DNA of 64,000 nucleotides from Aquiluna borgnonia (GTDB lineage: Bacteria; Actinomycetota; Actinomycetes; Actinomycetales; Microbacteriaceae), in NCBI RefSeq assembly GCF_013283855.1, contig NZ_CP054056.1:930001-994000 (forward strand). The letters run 5' to 3'. Made by a program: the position numbers and the translations under genes. The notes under the pieces were generated by a model. It was not told the DNA's origin. It saw only the letters and a list, made by a program, of their open reading frames with translations, and did not search any database. This document shows, piece by piece, positions 53,329 to 62,430 of the stretch; the stretch's first letter is position 1; each line of letters opens with the position of its first letter.

Positions 53329-54564
53329 ATGAGCGCAACCAGGGTATTCGTGGCCAGATTGGCGGGCTGCGGCGTATTTGACCCCCTGGGTGATCGCGTA
53401 GGAAAAGTCATCGATGTGCTGATGGCCTATCGCAAGACCCAACCCCCGAGGGCTACCGGATTCATCATCGAGATCTCAGGGCGCCGAAGGGTGTTCTTGC
53501 CCGTCACTCGAGTCACCGCAATCGCCCCCGGTCAGCTCATCACCAACGGCTTTATTGACCTCAGAAGGTTTTCCCAGCGCGGTCAAGAGGTCAGGGCAAT
53601 CGCCGAAATTTTGGGACGGCGAGTTACGCTTCACGATGGCACCGGGGATGCCACCATCGAAGACTTTGCGATCGAGAAGAACAAGCGCGGCGAATGGACG
53701 CTCACTGAACTATTTGTGCGCAAGGCCAAGAGTTCTGCGCTGCCGTTTGCCAAGGGCCCAACCCAGTTTGTGATGTGGCAGGACGTGGTTGAGAACCAGG
53801 AGCACCCAGCCGAGCAGGATGCTCAGCAGCTCCTTGACTCTGTGGCTGACCTGCGTCCAGCCGACCTAGCAACTGCGGTGCTGGATCTGCCCGAAGATCG
53901 AATGATCGCTCTCGCGGAAGAACTGGATGACGAGCGCCTTGCGGATTTGCTCGAGGAGCTGCCCGAGGAAGAGCAGCTGGAGATTATTAACGAGCTTGAG
54001 GATGAGCGAGCCGCAGAGGTTTTGGACCTGATGGGTCCGGATGATGCCGCCGACCTGATGGCTAACCTCTCGGCTGAGCGAACCGAAGTCCTCTTGGATT
54101 TGATGGACCAGGAAGAGGCTGAGGATATCAGGCAGCTTCTGAAGTATGAGCCTTACACCGCGGGTGGAATGATGACCCCGGAGCCAATCATCTGTTCGGC
54201 AGACACCACCGTGGCCGAGGCCATGGCGCTAATTCGCCGCAAGGAAGTGGAACCGGTTTTGGCAGCCCAGGTTTTTGTTACTTTGCCGCCCTATGAGACT
54301 CCAACCGGCAAGTACTTAGGTGTGGTTCACTTCCAGAAAATGCTGCGCTACCCACCGCACGAGCGCCTGAGCTCACTGCTGGACTCCGAGCAGGAACCAA
54401 TTAACCCTCACACCAAGATCGGCCAGATTCACCGTGACCTCGCTACCTACGACCTGGTTGCTCTGCCGGTGGTGGATCAGGATCAGCGACTTCTAGGGGC
54501 TGTGACCGTGGATGACGTGCTAGACCACCTGCTTCCTGAAGACTGGCGAAGCGAGGAAGACTAG
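53329..54564 (+). CDS. PRC-barrel / MgtE N-domain / CBS protein without channel
   Basis: The 411-residue soluble protein has an N-terminal PRC-barrel-like part (residues 1 to about 150, perhaps two copies), an MgtE N-terminal superhelical domain (about 170-275, rich in Glu/Asp/Leu, LLEELPEEEQLEIINELEDE) and a pair of CBS domains to the end. The membrane channel of true MgtE magnesium transporters is absent. The mycobacterial counterpart is Rv1232c. The start at 53329 is seven bases after TAAGGT (53316-53321), suggesting a leaderless message; an in-frame ATG at 53284 lies in the divergent gene's promoter. DUF1003 and mrp follow. Confidence 0.88.
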   Translation: MSATRVFVARLAGCGVFDPLGDRVGKVIDVLMAYRKTQPPRATGFIIEISGRRRVFLPVTRVTAIAPGQLITNGFIDLRRFSQRGQEVRAIAEILGRRVTLHDGTGDATIEDFAIEKNKRGEWTLTELFVRKAKSSALPFAKGPTQFVMWQDVVENQEHPAEQDAQQLLDSVADLRPADLATAVLDLPEDRMIALAEELDDERLADLLEELPEEEQLEIINELEDERAAEVLDLMGPDDAADLMANLSAERTEVLLDLMDQEEAEDIRQLLKYEPYTAGGMMTPEPIICSADTTVAEAMALIRRKEVEPVLAAQVFVTLPPYETPTGKYLGVVHFQKMLRYPPHERLSSLLDSEQEPINPHTKIGQIHRDLATYDLVALPVVDQDQRLLGAVTVDDVLDHLLPEDWRSEED

Positions 54565-54566
54565 CC

Positions 54567-55067
54567 ATGGCTCGTAACCTCTCCGAACTAGAAACACCGG
54601 TATCAAACCGAAGGCTGTTTCGCCTACCAACTCTGAACCAAGAGGCCGTTGGTCGCATCTCAGAGCGGTTCGCGAGAGCCATGGGAACCGGTGGCTTCCT
54701 GATTTTTATGACTGTGCTGGTCGCGCTCTGGCTCACCTGGAACACGCTGGCCCCGGTTGAGTCACAGTTCGACCCCCGGGCTTTGAACTTCACGCTGTTG
54801 ACCCTAATCCTCTCGCTGCAGGCCTCATACGCTGCGCCGCTGATTCTGCTCGCGCAGAACCGACAGGATGACCGCGACCGAGTGAAGTTTGAGCAGGACC
54901 GCCAGCGATCAGAGCGCAACCTAGCCGATACCGAGTACCTGGCACGGGAAGTCGTTGCGTTGCGACTGGCCCTGGAAGAGGTTGCCACCAAGGATTTCGT
55001 GCGGGATGAGCTGCGCGAAATGATGAAGGAAATGCTCGAAGAGCTCAACGACAAAAAAACCAAATGA
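54567..55067 (+). CDS. DUF1003 family membrane protein
   Basis: The 166-residue protein has two membrane helices (about residues 42-60 and 70-95) followed by a long charged helix likely to form a coiled coil, as in the DUF1003 family. Function unknown; the conserved pairing with the MgtE-N/CBS gene two bases upstream suggests a joint role, perhaps the membrane partner of that soluble sensor. Its stop overlaps the mrp start (ATGA). Confidence 0.9.
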   Translation: MARNLSELETPVSNRRLFRLPTLNQEAVGRISERFARAMGTGGFLIFMTVLVALWLTWNTLAPVESQFDPRALNFTLLTLILSLQASYAAPLILLAQNRQDDRDRVKFEQDRQRSERNLADTEYLAREVVALRLALEEVATKDFVRDELREMMKEMLEELNDKKTK

Positions 55068-56164
55068 GCCAAGCACTCGCCGCCCTGGCTCAGGTGATTG
55101 ATCCCGAGCTTCGGGCCCCCATAACGGACCTGGGCATGGTGGAGCTGATTTCGGAATCAGAATCAAACTGCTCGGTAAGAATCCTGCTGACGATTGCCGG
55201 TTGCCCCGCCGCCCAAAAGATTGAGCGGGATGTTAGAGCAGCCCTGGCCACAAAATTTGTCGACTATCAACTTGAGATGTCAACCATGTCCGCTTCACAG
55301 CGCGAAGAGCTCAAAGCCAAACTCCGCAATGGCAAGCCGCCAAGGTTCAATCCCTTCGTGCAGGAGGACAACTTCACCCGAGTGATTTTTGTAGGCAGCG
55401 GCAAAGGCGGGGTTGGAAAAAGCACCATCACCGCAAACTTGGCCGCCTCCCTCGCCATTCTGGGCAAGAAGGTTGGGTTGATTGATGCCGACATCTTTGG
55501 CTATTCAATTCCTGGTCAGTTTGGCATTACCGAGAACCCCACCAAGGTCGATGAACTAATCCTGCCCCCGATTGCGTTTGACGTCCGAGTCATGTCCATC
55601 GGGTTTTTTGTTAGGGACAATCAACCCATCGGCTGGCGAGGTCCGATGCTTCACCGAGCCATTGAGCAATTTCTAACCGATGTGTACTGGGGCGATTTGG
55701 ACTACCTCTTGGTTGACTTACCGCCTGGCACCGGGGACGTGGCAATCAGCCTCGGGCAGCTAATTCCTAAAGCTCAGTCCATCGTGATCACTACCCCACA
55801 GGCAGCTGCCGCAACGGTTGCGCAGCGCAGCGGAGCCATTGGACTTCAGACCGGACAGCAGATCCTCGGGGTGATCGAGAACATGGCTTACCTGGAGACC
55901 CAGGGTCAAAAACTAGAAATCTTTGGCTCCGGCGGGGGTGCTGCTGTCGCCAGTCGACTGAGTGAACTCAGTGGATCCGAGGTCAGGGTCATAGCCACCC
56001 TTCCAATTAGTCCGGAACTGAGAATCGGTGCCGATGCGGGAATCCCACTGGTGGTTTCAAGCCCTGAAAATGAAATTTCGCAGCGCATTTTGAAGGTTGC
56101 AGAGCAGCTTGCCAGCACTCCAATTGGCCTGGCGGGGAAATCTTTAGGGCTGAAACCTCGTTAG
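55064..56164 (+). CDS. mrp: Mrp/NBP35 family iron-sulfur carrier ATPase
   Basis: The 366-residue protein has an N-terminal DUF59/MIP18-type domain (residues 1 to about 90) and a deviant P-loop ATPase domain with GSGKGGVGKS at 111-120. Mrp proteins carry or insert iron-sulfur clusters. The paired CxxC seen in many members near the C-terminus is not present here, so cluster binding would have to use other residues. It is coupled to DUF1003 by a four-base overlap. The final TAG of mrp is part of the next gene's candidate -10 box. Confidence 0.93.
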   Translation: MSQALAALAQVIDPELRAPITDLGMVELISESESNCSVRILLTIAGCPAAQKIERDVRAALATKFVDYQLEMSTMSASQREELKAKLRNGKPPRFNPFVQEDNFTRVIFVGSGKGGVGKSTITANLAASLAILGKKVGLIDADIFGYSIPGQFGITENPTKVDELILPPIAFDVRVMSIGFFVRDNQPIGWRGPMLHRAIEQFLTDVYWGDLDYLLVDLPPGTGDVAISLGQLIPKAQSIVITTPQAAAATVAQRSGAIGLQTGQQILGVIENMAYLETQGQKLEIFGSGGGAAVASRLSELSGSEVRVIATLPISPELRIGADAGIPLVVSSPENEISQRILKVAEQLASTPIGLAGKSLGLKPR

Positions 56165-56172
56165 ATTGAAGT

Positions 56173-57639
56173 ATGAGCGTAATTGAAGTAATCAGCCCGC
56201 TGACCGGTAAAAAACTCCACGAGTTGAAGTCCTTCTCGGCCGAAGAGGTTGTTGAAGCGGTAGCCAGAGGCCGCAAAGCACAGCGGTTCTGGTCGCAAAA
56301 AACTCCTCGGGACCGAGCCCTAATGGCTAAGCGGCTTGCCGCACTTTTGGCTAAACGGCAAGAGCAGATGATGGATATCCTGCAGGCAGAGACCGGCAAG
56401 TCCCGCTCCCACGCATTTGAAGAGATTGCCGGAGCCCTCGGAGCTATCAGCTACTACGCCAGAATGACTCCCAAACTGATGCGACGAAAGCGAATTGCGG
56501 CATCAGTGCCGCTGCTACTCTCCGCCTACCTAGAACCCGCGCCAATTGGCGTCGTTGGAATTATCACCCCTTGGAACTACCCGCTGGCACTGACCATGAT
56601 GGATGTCATTCCAGCACTGATGGCCGGCAACGCCGTGGTTCAGAAGGCAGACAACCAAACCGCTAAAACCGTTGCCTTCGCTCGTGATTTGGCTGTAGAG
56701 GCAGGTTTCCCGGCTGAGAGCTGGCAGGTGGTGCAGGGCAATCCCTCCGAGGTGGGTAATGCCATAACCGACAATGTCGACTACGTTGCCTTCACAGGTT
56801 CAACACCCACTGGCCGTTTGGTGGCCGAGCGGGCAGCCAAGCGCCTAATTGGCTACAGCCTCGAACTCGGTGGCAAGAACCCGATGATTGTGCTGCCGTC
56901 GGCTGACCTGAAAAAGAGTGCGGAGATTGCCATCGGTTCGGCGTTCAGTAATGCCGGCCAACTTTGCGTTTCGATTGAACGAATCTATCTTCCAAACTTT
57001 GCCCTAGAGGAATTTGCCCGGCACCTGAAGCAGGCGGTTGAGTCGATGAAGCTTGGGGTGTCGAACCGATTTGACTTTGACATGGGGTCGCTTACTTCTT
57101 CCAGCCAACTCGATCGCGTCAGCGGATTTGTGCAACGTGCGGTGAGCGATGGCGCCAGGGTCGTGACCGGCGGCAAGCCACTGCCTGAGCTAGGGCCGAA
57201 CTTTTACGCTCCGACCGTGCTCACCGACCTCAAGGACGATGCCGAAATCCTGACCCGCGAAATCTTTGGGCCAGTGATTGCCCTGGTCGGTTACGACTCG
57301 CTCGACGAAGCCATCGAGAAGGCAAACGACACGGAGTTTGGGCTAAACGCTTCGGTAGTTGGCGACACCAAAACGGCTCTCGGAGTCGCATCCAAGTTGA
57401 TGGCGGGATCAGTCAACATCAACGAGGGTTACCGGGCTTCCATGGCATCAATGGCTGCCCCCATGGGCGGTATGAAGCAATCGGGCATGGGCAGAAGATC
57501 TGGTCCAGACGGTCTACTTCGCTTCACCGAGAAGCGAACAATTGGTGTGGCAAACAAACTGCCAATTGGACTTCCAACCAGGGCAAAGGAATACCAGCGG
57601 ATGGCTCCGCTGATGACTCAGCTCACCAAGCGGGTTTAG
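56173..57639 (+). CDS. NAD(P)-dependent aldehyde dehydrogenase, succinate-semialdehyde type
   Basis: The 488-residue enzyme has the ALDH fold with the catalytic Cys265 in NAGQLCVS, the general-base Glu in LELGGKNPM, the NAD-binding FTGSTPTGRLV loop and TPWNYPLAL. It most resembles actinobacterial succinate-semialdehyde dehydrogenases (GabD2 type), but the substrate cannot be fixed from sequence alone. TAGATT, which contains the mrp stop codon, ends five bases before the ATG. It converges on tatB with a four-base stop overlap. Confidence 0.9.
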   Translation: MSVIEVISPLTGKKLHELKSFSAEEVVEAVARGRKAQRFWSQKTPRDRALMAKRLAALLAKRQEQMMDILQAETGKSRSHAFEEIAGALGAISYYARMTPKLMRRKRIAASVPLLLSAYLEPAPIGVVGIITPWNYPLALTMMDVIPALMAGNAVVQKADNQTAKTVAFARDLAVEAGFPAESWQVVQGNPSEVGNAITDNVDYVAFTGSTPTGRLVAERAAKRLIGYSLELGGKNPMIVLPSADLKKSAEIAIGSAFSNAGQLCVSIERIYLPNFALEEFARHLKQAVESMKLGVSNRFDFDMGSLTSSSQLDRVSGFVQRAVSDGARVVTGGKPLPELGPNFYAPTVLTDLKDDAEILTREIFGPVIALVGYDSLDEAIEKANDTEFGLNASVVGDTKTALGVASKLMAGSVNINEGYRASMASMAAPMGGMKQSGMGRRSGPDGLLRFTEKRTIGVANKLPIGLPTRAKEYQRMAPLMTQLTKRV

Positions 57640-57986
57640 GTCGACTCGGGGTCAAACGGGGCACTCTCACCAATTTCCAGTGGCGTTTGAACTTTAGGCC
57701 GGTTGAGTTTTTCGGCGGCGTTTGGCTGACGCAGTGGCTCGCGTAGCGCCTCGCGAACGATTCTTCTGGGGTCATACTGCCTTGGATCTAGCTTTTTCCA
57801 ATCCAGATCCTCAAACCCGTCTCCAAGCTCGGACTTCATTTGGGTTTGAGCATTGTCGACCATGCGACGCATCTTCTTGATCCACTCGGCAAGGGCTTTT
57901 GAGTAGCCGGGAAGTCGCTCGGGGCCGATAATCAAGACGGCAAGCAGCGCGAGAAGCAAGATTTTTTCAGCGCTGAGACCAAACAT
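57636..57986 (-). CDS. tatB: Sec-independent translocase subunit TatB
   Basis: The 116-residue protein has an N-terminal membrane helix (about residues 7-20) ending in the TatB/TatA hinge IIGPERLPGYSKAL, followed by an amphipathic helix and a charged, disordered tail. Length and the GPERLP motif favour TatB over TatA. It recognises twin-arginine signal peptides together with TatC, which is not in this window. The ATG is six bases after TAAACT (57998-57993), suggesting a leaderless message. Confidence 0.9.
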   Translation of the reverse strand: MFGLSAEKILLLALLAVLIIGPERLPGYSKALAEWIKKMRRMVDNAQTQMKSELGDGFEDLDWKKLDPRQYDPRRIVREALREPLRQPNAAEKLNRPKVQTPLEIGESAPFDPEST

Positions 57987-58049
57987 GCCTAGAGTTTACC
58001 CCCATGAATACGGCGCTATTGACGCTTTCCTACCTAAGCTTTAGCCATC

Positions 58050-58676
58050 ATGATTGACAAAATTTCAAGCTGGAAATTCGCCGAGGACTACGTCGTCGAA
58101 CCGCAACACATCGCCGCGGCCCGACACCACGCCGAACAGTTGGGGGTCGAGTCGGTGACCCAGGCAACCGGAAATCAATTGGCGCTTCTTGCGGCTATCT
58201 CCAAGGCTAAAAACATCGTTGAGGCCGGAACCGGAGCAGGAGTTTCCAGCCTTTGGCTCCTGAGCGCATCAAAGGATTCAGTGCTCACCACAATCGACAA
58301 TGAGCCCGAGTATCAAAACGTGGCCCGGAAAAACTTCCTGGCCAGTGAGATTCCAGCCGCCCGCATCCGAGTGATCACGGGGAAGGCTAAGGCTGTCATG
58401 GGAAACATGGCGGATGGTGCCTACGATTTGGTATTCCTGGACATTGACCCGCTAGACCTCGAAGAATTACTACCAACCGCCGTGAGCCTGCTCAAACCTG
58501 GTGGCACGCTGCTGCTTGCCCATGCCCTGTGGCGAGACCGGGTGCCAAACCCCACTCTTCGAGACGATGAAACTTCAGCCCTGAGGGCTTCGCTTCGAAA
58601 CTTTGGGGATGGCGACGGCTTTATTGCCTCTGTGTCGCTGATTGGAGATGGCCTACTTATGGTGGCCAAGGCCTGA
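58050..58676 (+). CDS. O-methyltransferase, class I SAM-dependent
   Basis: The 208-residue protein belongs to the caffeoyl-CoA/catechol-type O-methyltransferase family (Mycobacterium Rv1220c position near tatB). The SAM loop is VEAGTGAGVSSLWLL, with the acidic TTIDNEPEYQ and the DLVFLDIDPLDLEE metal-binding region. The natural substrate is unknown. TAAGCT lies nine bases before the ATG, so the leader is at most a few bases. Its stop is three bases from that of the converging DUF3117 gene. Confidence 0.9.
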   Translation: MIDKISSWKFAEDYVVEPQHIAAARHHAEQLGVESVTQATGNQLALLAAISKAKNIVEAGTGAGVSSLWLLSASKDSVLTTIDNEPEYQNVARKNFLASEIPAARIRVITGKAKAVMGNMADGAYDLVFLDIDPLDLEELLPTAVSLLKPGGTLLLAHALWRDRVPNPTLRDDETSALRASLRNFGDGDGFIASVSLIGDGLLMVAKA

Positions 58677-58679
58677 GGC

Positions 58680-58853
58680 CTACTTCTTGATAACGCCTTC
58701 GAGAACCTTGTGAAGCTCTTTGGCCTCGGTCTCGTTTACGGAGACCACAAGGCGACCGCCGCCCTCTAGAGGCACGCGCAACACAATTAGGCCGCGGGGT
58801 TCGCGCTCTGCCTCCATTGGTCCGTCACCGGTGCGAGGCTTCATTGCTGCCAT
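58680..58853 (-). CDS. DUF3117 family small protein
   Basis: A 57-residue frame encodes a protein starting MAAMKPRTGDGP and containing RVPLEGGGRLVV, which are hallmarks of the DUF3117 family found throughout actinobacteria (Mycobacterium Rv1211). Function unknown. AGGAG lies eight bases before the ATG, so it is translated from a leadered message, unlike its neighbours. It is flanked by the methyltransferase and dapE, as in mycobacteria, which supports it as a real gene despite its size. Confidence 0.93.
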   Translation of the reverse strand: MAAMKPRTGDGPMEAEREPRGLIVLRVPLEGGGRLVVSVNETEAKELHKVLEGVIKK

Positions 58854-58919
58854 GAGAAGTTCTCCTAGGGAATTTGCGGAATGGCTAAATTATCCCAGAA
58901 ATGGCCTCAGATAGCCAAT

Positions 58920-59990
58920 TTAGTTGCCCGTTAGCCAGCCTCGCAGGCCCTGCTCGCAGTCAAAAAGGTGACCCACGGGAACACTCTCATTGTCAGCGTG
59001 AGCGAGTGAAGGGTCTCCAGGTCCGTAGTTGACCGCTGGTATCCCCAGGGCGCTGAAGCGCGCTACGTCGGTCCAACCGTATTTTGGCCGCACTTCGGTT
59101 TTGGTGGAGGCGATGAAAGCCTGGGCAAGCTCAGTGTTTAATCCTGGCCTGGCGCCCTCTGCGGCATCTGTAACCACAACCTCGTAGCCACTGAAAAACT
59201 CCCTGAGCATTGCCTCCGCCTCCGAAGCGGACTTATCGGGAGCAAAGCGGTAGTTCACGGTCAGCGTTGCTAGGTCTGGGATTACGTTGGTGGCGATGCC
59301 GGCGCTAGCCAAGACTGCATTCAACGATTCTCGATATTCCAAACCGTCAACTGAAACGGTTTGGGGCTCGTAGCTTGAGAGGCTTTGGAGCGCAGGGGTT
59401 AGTTTATGGATGGCGTTTTCACCCATCCAAGGCCTGGCCGAGTGAGCCTTGGTCCCCTTGGCTGAAACCTCAACGCGGATTGTTCCGTTGCAGCCTCCCT
59501 CAACCATCGCGGAGGTTGGCTCACACAGCACGGCAAACTCGCCTGCAAATAATTCGGGAGTCTCCCGAACCATTCGGCCAAGTCCATTTAGTTCGCTGGC
59601 GACCTCTTCGTTGTCGTAAAAGATCCAACTGACATCAAATACGGGGTTCTCAAGCTCGAGGGCCAGTTTCAGCATCACTGCCACGCCACCCTTCATATCC
59701 ACCGTTCCGCGGCCCAGGATCACCTGTTCGCGCTCAAAGTGGTGGAGGGTCGCCGGGAGATTCCCCGCTACCGGAACGGTGTCAATGTGACCTGCGATTA
59801 GAACTCGCTTCGCACGCCCAAGATTGGTGCTTGCCACCATTGCGTTACCGCTTCGGTGGACGCTCAGGTGGCTGGCTGTTTTTAGGGTCCGCTCGATTTG
59901 GTCTGCAAGATTTGCCTCCGAGCCTGACACTGACTCAACGTTGCAGATTTCAAGGGTCAGCTCAACCAGGTTGGCGGTGTTCAGGGTCAT
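58920..59990 (-). CDS. dapE: Succinyl-diaminopimelate desuccinylase
   Basis: The 356-residue M20 metallopeptidase removes succinate in the lysine/DAP pathway. Metal and catalytic motifs are [23 protein letters not shown], the catalytic Glu pair in FYDNEEV and a C-terminal His in [13 protein letters not shown]. The start at 59990 is seven bases after TAGCCT (60003-59998); the upstream in-frame extension runs into the divergent dapD. DapD and DapE catalyse nearby steps of the same succinylase branch, and the two genes are read from a shared 30-base gap. Confidence 0.95.
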   Translation of the reverse strand: MTLNTANLVELTLEICNVESVSGSEANLADQIERTLKTASHLSVHRSGNAMVASTNLGRAKRVLIAGHIDTVPVAGNLPATLHHFEREQVILGRGTVDMKGGVAVMLKLALELENPVFDVSWIFYDNEEVASELNGLGRMVRETPELFAGEFAVLCEPTSAMVEGGCNGTIRVEVSAKGTKAHSARPWMGENAIHKLTPALQSLSSYEPQTVSVDGLEYRESLNAVLASAGIATNVIPDLATLTVNYRFAPDKSASEAEAMLREFFSGYEVVVTDAAEGARPGLNTELAQAFIASTKTEVRPKYGWTDVARFSALGIPAVNYGPGDPSLAHADNESVPVGHLFDCEQGLRGWLTGN

Positions 59991-59997
59991 GGCAAAA

Positions 59998-60013
59998 AGG
60001 CTACCTGTATTCT
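59998..60013. promoter_or_regulatory. Divergent leaderless promoters of dapE and dapD
   Basis: TAGCCT (minus, 60003-59998) ends seven bases before the dapE ATG, and TATTCT (plus, 60008-60013) ends seven bases before the dapD ATG. The start codons are only 30 bases apart, so each -35 region must lie over the other gene's first codons. No ribosome-binding site precedes either ATG. Confidence 0.62.
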
Positions 60014-60020
60014 GGGCTTC

Positions 60021-60971
60021 ATGAGCGAGACATACCTGGATCAGAAGGCTTGGGGCCACGGACTGGCGACTATTTCCCACGATGGAAGCGTGCTAGACGT
60101 TTGGTATCCGGAGCCTCAGGTGGGCGAGGCTCCCAAGTCAGACTTGCAGTGGTTCTCTCCCAGACACCTGGATGAGCTGGCCGGTGTCGACGAGATTCGA
60201 AACGTGCGGACCGAAGTGCTCCGATGTGAAATTGACCTCTCGCTTCCGGTTTCCTCCACCCAGGATGCTTACCTGCGACTTCAACTGCTCTCTCACCTGC
60301 TGGTGCAGCCAAATTCCATCAACCTCGAGGGCCTAATCCCCAACCTGCCCATCGTGGCGTTTACCAACCGAGGCGTGATGAGTCTCGAAGAATTTGAAAA
60401 GCGCACAATCACTTTGAGAAACCACGGAGTCGTGGCTCACTCGCTAGACAAGTTCCCCCGTTTGATTGACTACGTGGTTCCCAAGAAAGTTCGAATTGCG
60501 GATGGTAATCGAGTTCGACTAGGTGCACACCTATCCCCCGGCACCACCGTGATGCACGAGGGTTTTGTTAATTTCAATGCCGGAACCCTCGGTTCATCCA
60601 TGGTTGAGGGTCGCATCTCGCAGGGAGTTGTGGTTGGCGATGGATCCGACATCGGTGGTGGGGCATCAATTATGGGAACCCTTTCGGGCGGCGGAAAAGA
60701 AAAGATCACCATCGGAAAGAGAGCCCTGCTAGGCGCCAATTCCGGTATTGGAATCTCAATTGGGGACGATTCGATCGTCGAAGCTGGCCTCTATGTCACT
60801 GCAGGAACCAAGGTGACTCTGCACCACGACGGCCGCACTCAGGTTGTAAAGGCCATTGAGCTCAGCGGACTGCCCGGAATGCTCTTTAGAAGAAACAGCC
60901 AAAACGGCAGCGTCGAAGCACTAGCTCGCGAGGGTGTCGGGGTAGAGCTGAACAGCGAGCTCCACGCCTAG
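60021..60971 (+). CDS. dapD: Tetrahydrodipicolinate N-succinyltransferase, actinobacterial type
   Basis: DapD succinylates tetrahydrodipicolinate with succinyl-CoA in DAP and lysine synthesis. The 316-residue protein has the left-handed beta-helix of hexapeptide repeats in its second half (from [20 protein letters not shown] through [14 protein letters not shown]) and matches the long mycobacterial form (Rv1201c) rather than the E. coli one. The ATG is seven bases after TATTCT. The 3' end overlaps thiL by four bases. Confidence 0.95.
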   Translation: MSETYLDQKAWGHGLATISHDGSVLDVWYPEPQVGEAPKSDLQWFSPRHLDELAGVDEIRNVRTEVLRCEIDLSLPVSSTQDAYLRLQLLSHLLVQPNSINLEGLIPNLPIVAFTNRGVMSLEEFEKRTITLRNHGVVAHSLDKFPRLIDYVVPKKVRIADGNRVRLGAHLSPGTTVMHEGFVNFNAGTLGSSMVEGRISQGVVVGDGSDIGGGASIMGTLSGGGKEKITIGKRALLGANSGIGISIGDDSIVEAGLYVTAGTKVTLHHDGRTQVVKAIELSGLPGMLFRRNSQNGSVEALAREGVGVELNSELHA

Positions 60972-61963
60972 GAACTTACCGAATCCCAGCCTTTGGGGCT
61001 CAGTTCTTGGCCGTCCAGAAGTACGAGACCGGCGCTCTCTCCGACTACCTTGCCGATCGCCTTGAACCCCCTTGGCAGCGCAGCCGATTCAGGGAAAGTT
61101 GCCAGTAGCGAGTGGTCTTCACCGCCGAATAGCACCCAATCCATCGGGTCTCTCTCCATGCCATCCCTCGATGTCATGGACTGGGCGGCGAGTTCTAGCA
61201 CCGCTGCGTAACCCGAGAGTTTTCCAGTTGAAAGTTCAATCGTCACACCCGAGGCTTTAGCCAGTCGATTGACGTCCAGGGCCAACGAGTCCGAGACGTC
61301 CAGCATTGCGGTTGCCAAGGCTCCGGCTTCGACTCCCAGCTGGATCGGTGGGTTGGGTCGCAGCTGAACCGCAACCCACTCGTCATAGGCCTTGGCCAAG
61401 CTTTGGTCTTTGTGCAGCAAAAGGTCCAACCCACATGCGGCCCTGCCCAGCGTCCCCGCGACGGCCACGATGTCGCCGGACTTGGCCCCTGAGCGCAGCA
61501 CCGGCTGGCGATCACCGAGCTGACCGTGTGCGGCAACGGCAATGACAATTTGCTCACCGGATGCCAAATCACCGCCGACTATCTCAGCGGTTGGAGCAAG
61601 CTGATCTAATCCAGCCTGCAGACCGCGCGCAAAGTCCTCGAGCCACATCTGGGTCGTGGTCTTGGTTACCACCATGGCAACCGTCAGAGCCACTGGTGTC
61701 GCCCCCATGGCAGCCAAATCGGCGAGGTTGCTGGCAACCGCCTTAAACCCAAGGTCAAATCCAGTGGAAAAATCAGTTCTGAAATCGTGGTTCTCCACCA
61801 TGGTGTCAGTGGTTACCACCATTCGATGGTCATTGAGCGCAACGACAGCGGCATCGTCTCCCGATCCAACCAGGGTTGAGGGGACTGTCTTAAAAATTGC
61901 AACTGCACGCTTTAGGGCTTCAACTTCGCCCAAGGCGAAGACTGTGTCATCGAAATTTTCCAC
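60968..61963 (-). CDS. thiL: Thiamine-monophosphate kinase
   Basis: ThiL makes thiamine diphosphate from thiamine monophosphate. The 331-residue protein has the family N-terminal [11 protein letters not shown] loop, the metal-binding [11 protein letters not shown] and [15 protein letters not shown] segments and [14 protein letters not shown]. The start is GTG at 61963, six bases after TAGCGT; GGAGA directly before the GTG is too close to serve as a ribosome-binding site. The gene is divergent from the DUF3515 lipoprotein gene with only 23 bases between. Confidence 0.94.
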   Translation of the reverse strand: MENFDDTVFALGEVEALKRAVAIFKTVPSTLVGSGDDAAVVALNDHRMVVTTDTMVENHDFRTDFSTGFDLGFKAVASNLADLAAMGATPVALTVAMVVTKTTTQMWLEDFARGLQAGLDQLAPTAEIVGGDLASGEQIVIAVAAHGQLGDRQPVLRSGAKSGDIVAVAGTLGRAACGLDLLLHKDQSLAKAYDEWVAVQLRPNPPIQLGVEAGALATAMLDVSDSLALDVNRLAKASGVTIELSTGKLSGYAAVLELAAQSMTSRDGMERDPMDWVLFGGEDHSLLATFPESAALPRGFKAIGKVVGESAGLVLLDGQELSPKGWDSVSS

Positions 61964-61969
61964 TCTCCA

Positions 61970-61979
61970 ACGCTAGCCT
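61970..61979. promoter_or_regulatory. Overlapping divergent -10 boxes of thiL and the DUF3515 gene
   Basis: The ten bases ACGCTAGCCT contain TAGCCT on the plus strand (61974-61979, seven bases before the lipoprotein ATG) and TAGCGT on the minus strand (61975-61970, six bases before the thiL GTG). The two boxes share the TA step at 61974-61975, so only one polymerase could open this DNA at a time. Confidence 0.6.
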
Positions 61980-61986
61980 GTATTCA

Positions 61987-62430
61987 ATGCGAAAAATCCT
62001 GCTTTTAGCCCTTATCCCTGTTCTCACCGGCTGCGCAGCAACCGTGAACCTTGAGCCCGCCGAATATGCGAACGATCCCGGCTGCGCGGAGGTGATGGTC
62101 CGCACGCCAAGTGAAATTTCAGAGCTTGGACAGCGCGAAACCAACGCCCAAGCCACCTCGGCCTGGGGAGATCCGAGTGCTATTTTGCTCCGCTGCGGCC
62201 TAGAGCCGGTTGAGGCATCCACTCTCCCCTGCGTGAGTGCCGGGGATGTGGACTGGTTGGTGGATGACTCCACGGCGCCAAACTACCGGTTCATCACTTT
62301 TGCCAGGACTCCCGCGGTCGAGGTCATTGTTGACTCAACCCTCACCAGCGGAGTGTCGGCCCTTGAGGCGCTGGCTTCAGCCGTCTCAAAACTGCCGGCA
62401 ACAAAACGCTGCACCGAAATTAGTGGTTAG
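61987..62430 (+). CDS. DUF3515 family lipoprotein
   Basis: The 147-residue protein has a lipoprotein signal with lipobox LTGC (residues 12-15) and matches the actinobacterial DUF3515 family, which lies between ddl and thiL in mycobacteria too (Rv2980). Three pairs of cysteines could form disulfides outside the membrane. Function unknown. The ATG 61987 is favoured over an upstream in-frame ATG because it starts the signal peptide and lies seven bases after TAGCCT. Its stop overlaps ddl by four bases. Confidence 0.9.
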   Translation: MRKILLLALIPVLTGCAATVNLEPAEYANDPGCAEVMVRTPSEISELGQRETNAQATSAWGDPSAILLRCGLEPVEASTLPCVSAGDVDWLVDDSTAPNYRFITFARTPAVEVIVDSTLTSGVSALEALASAVSKLPATKRCTEISG

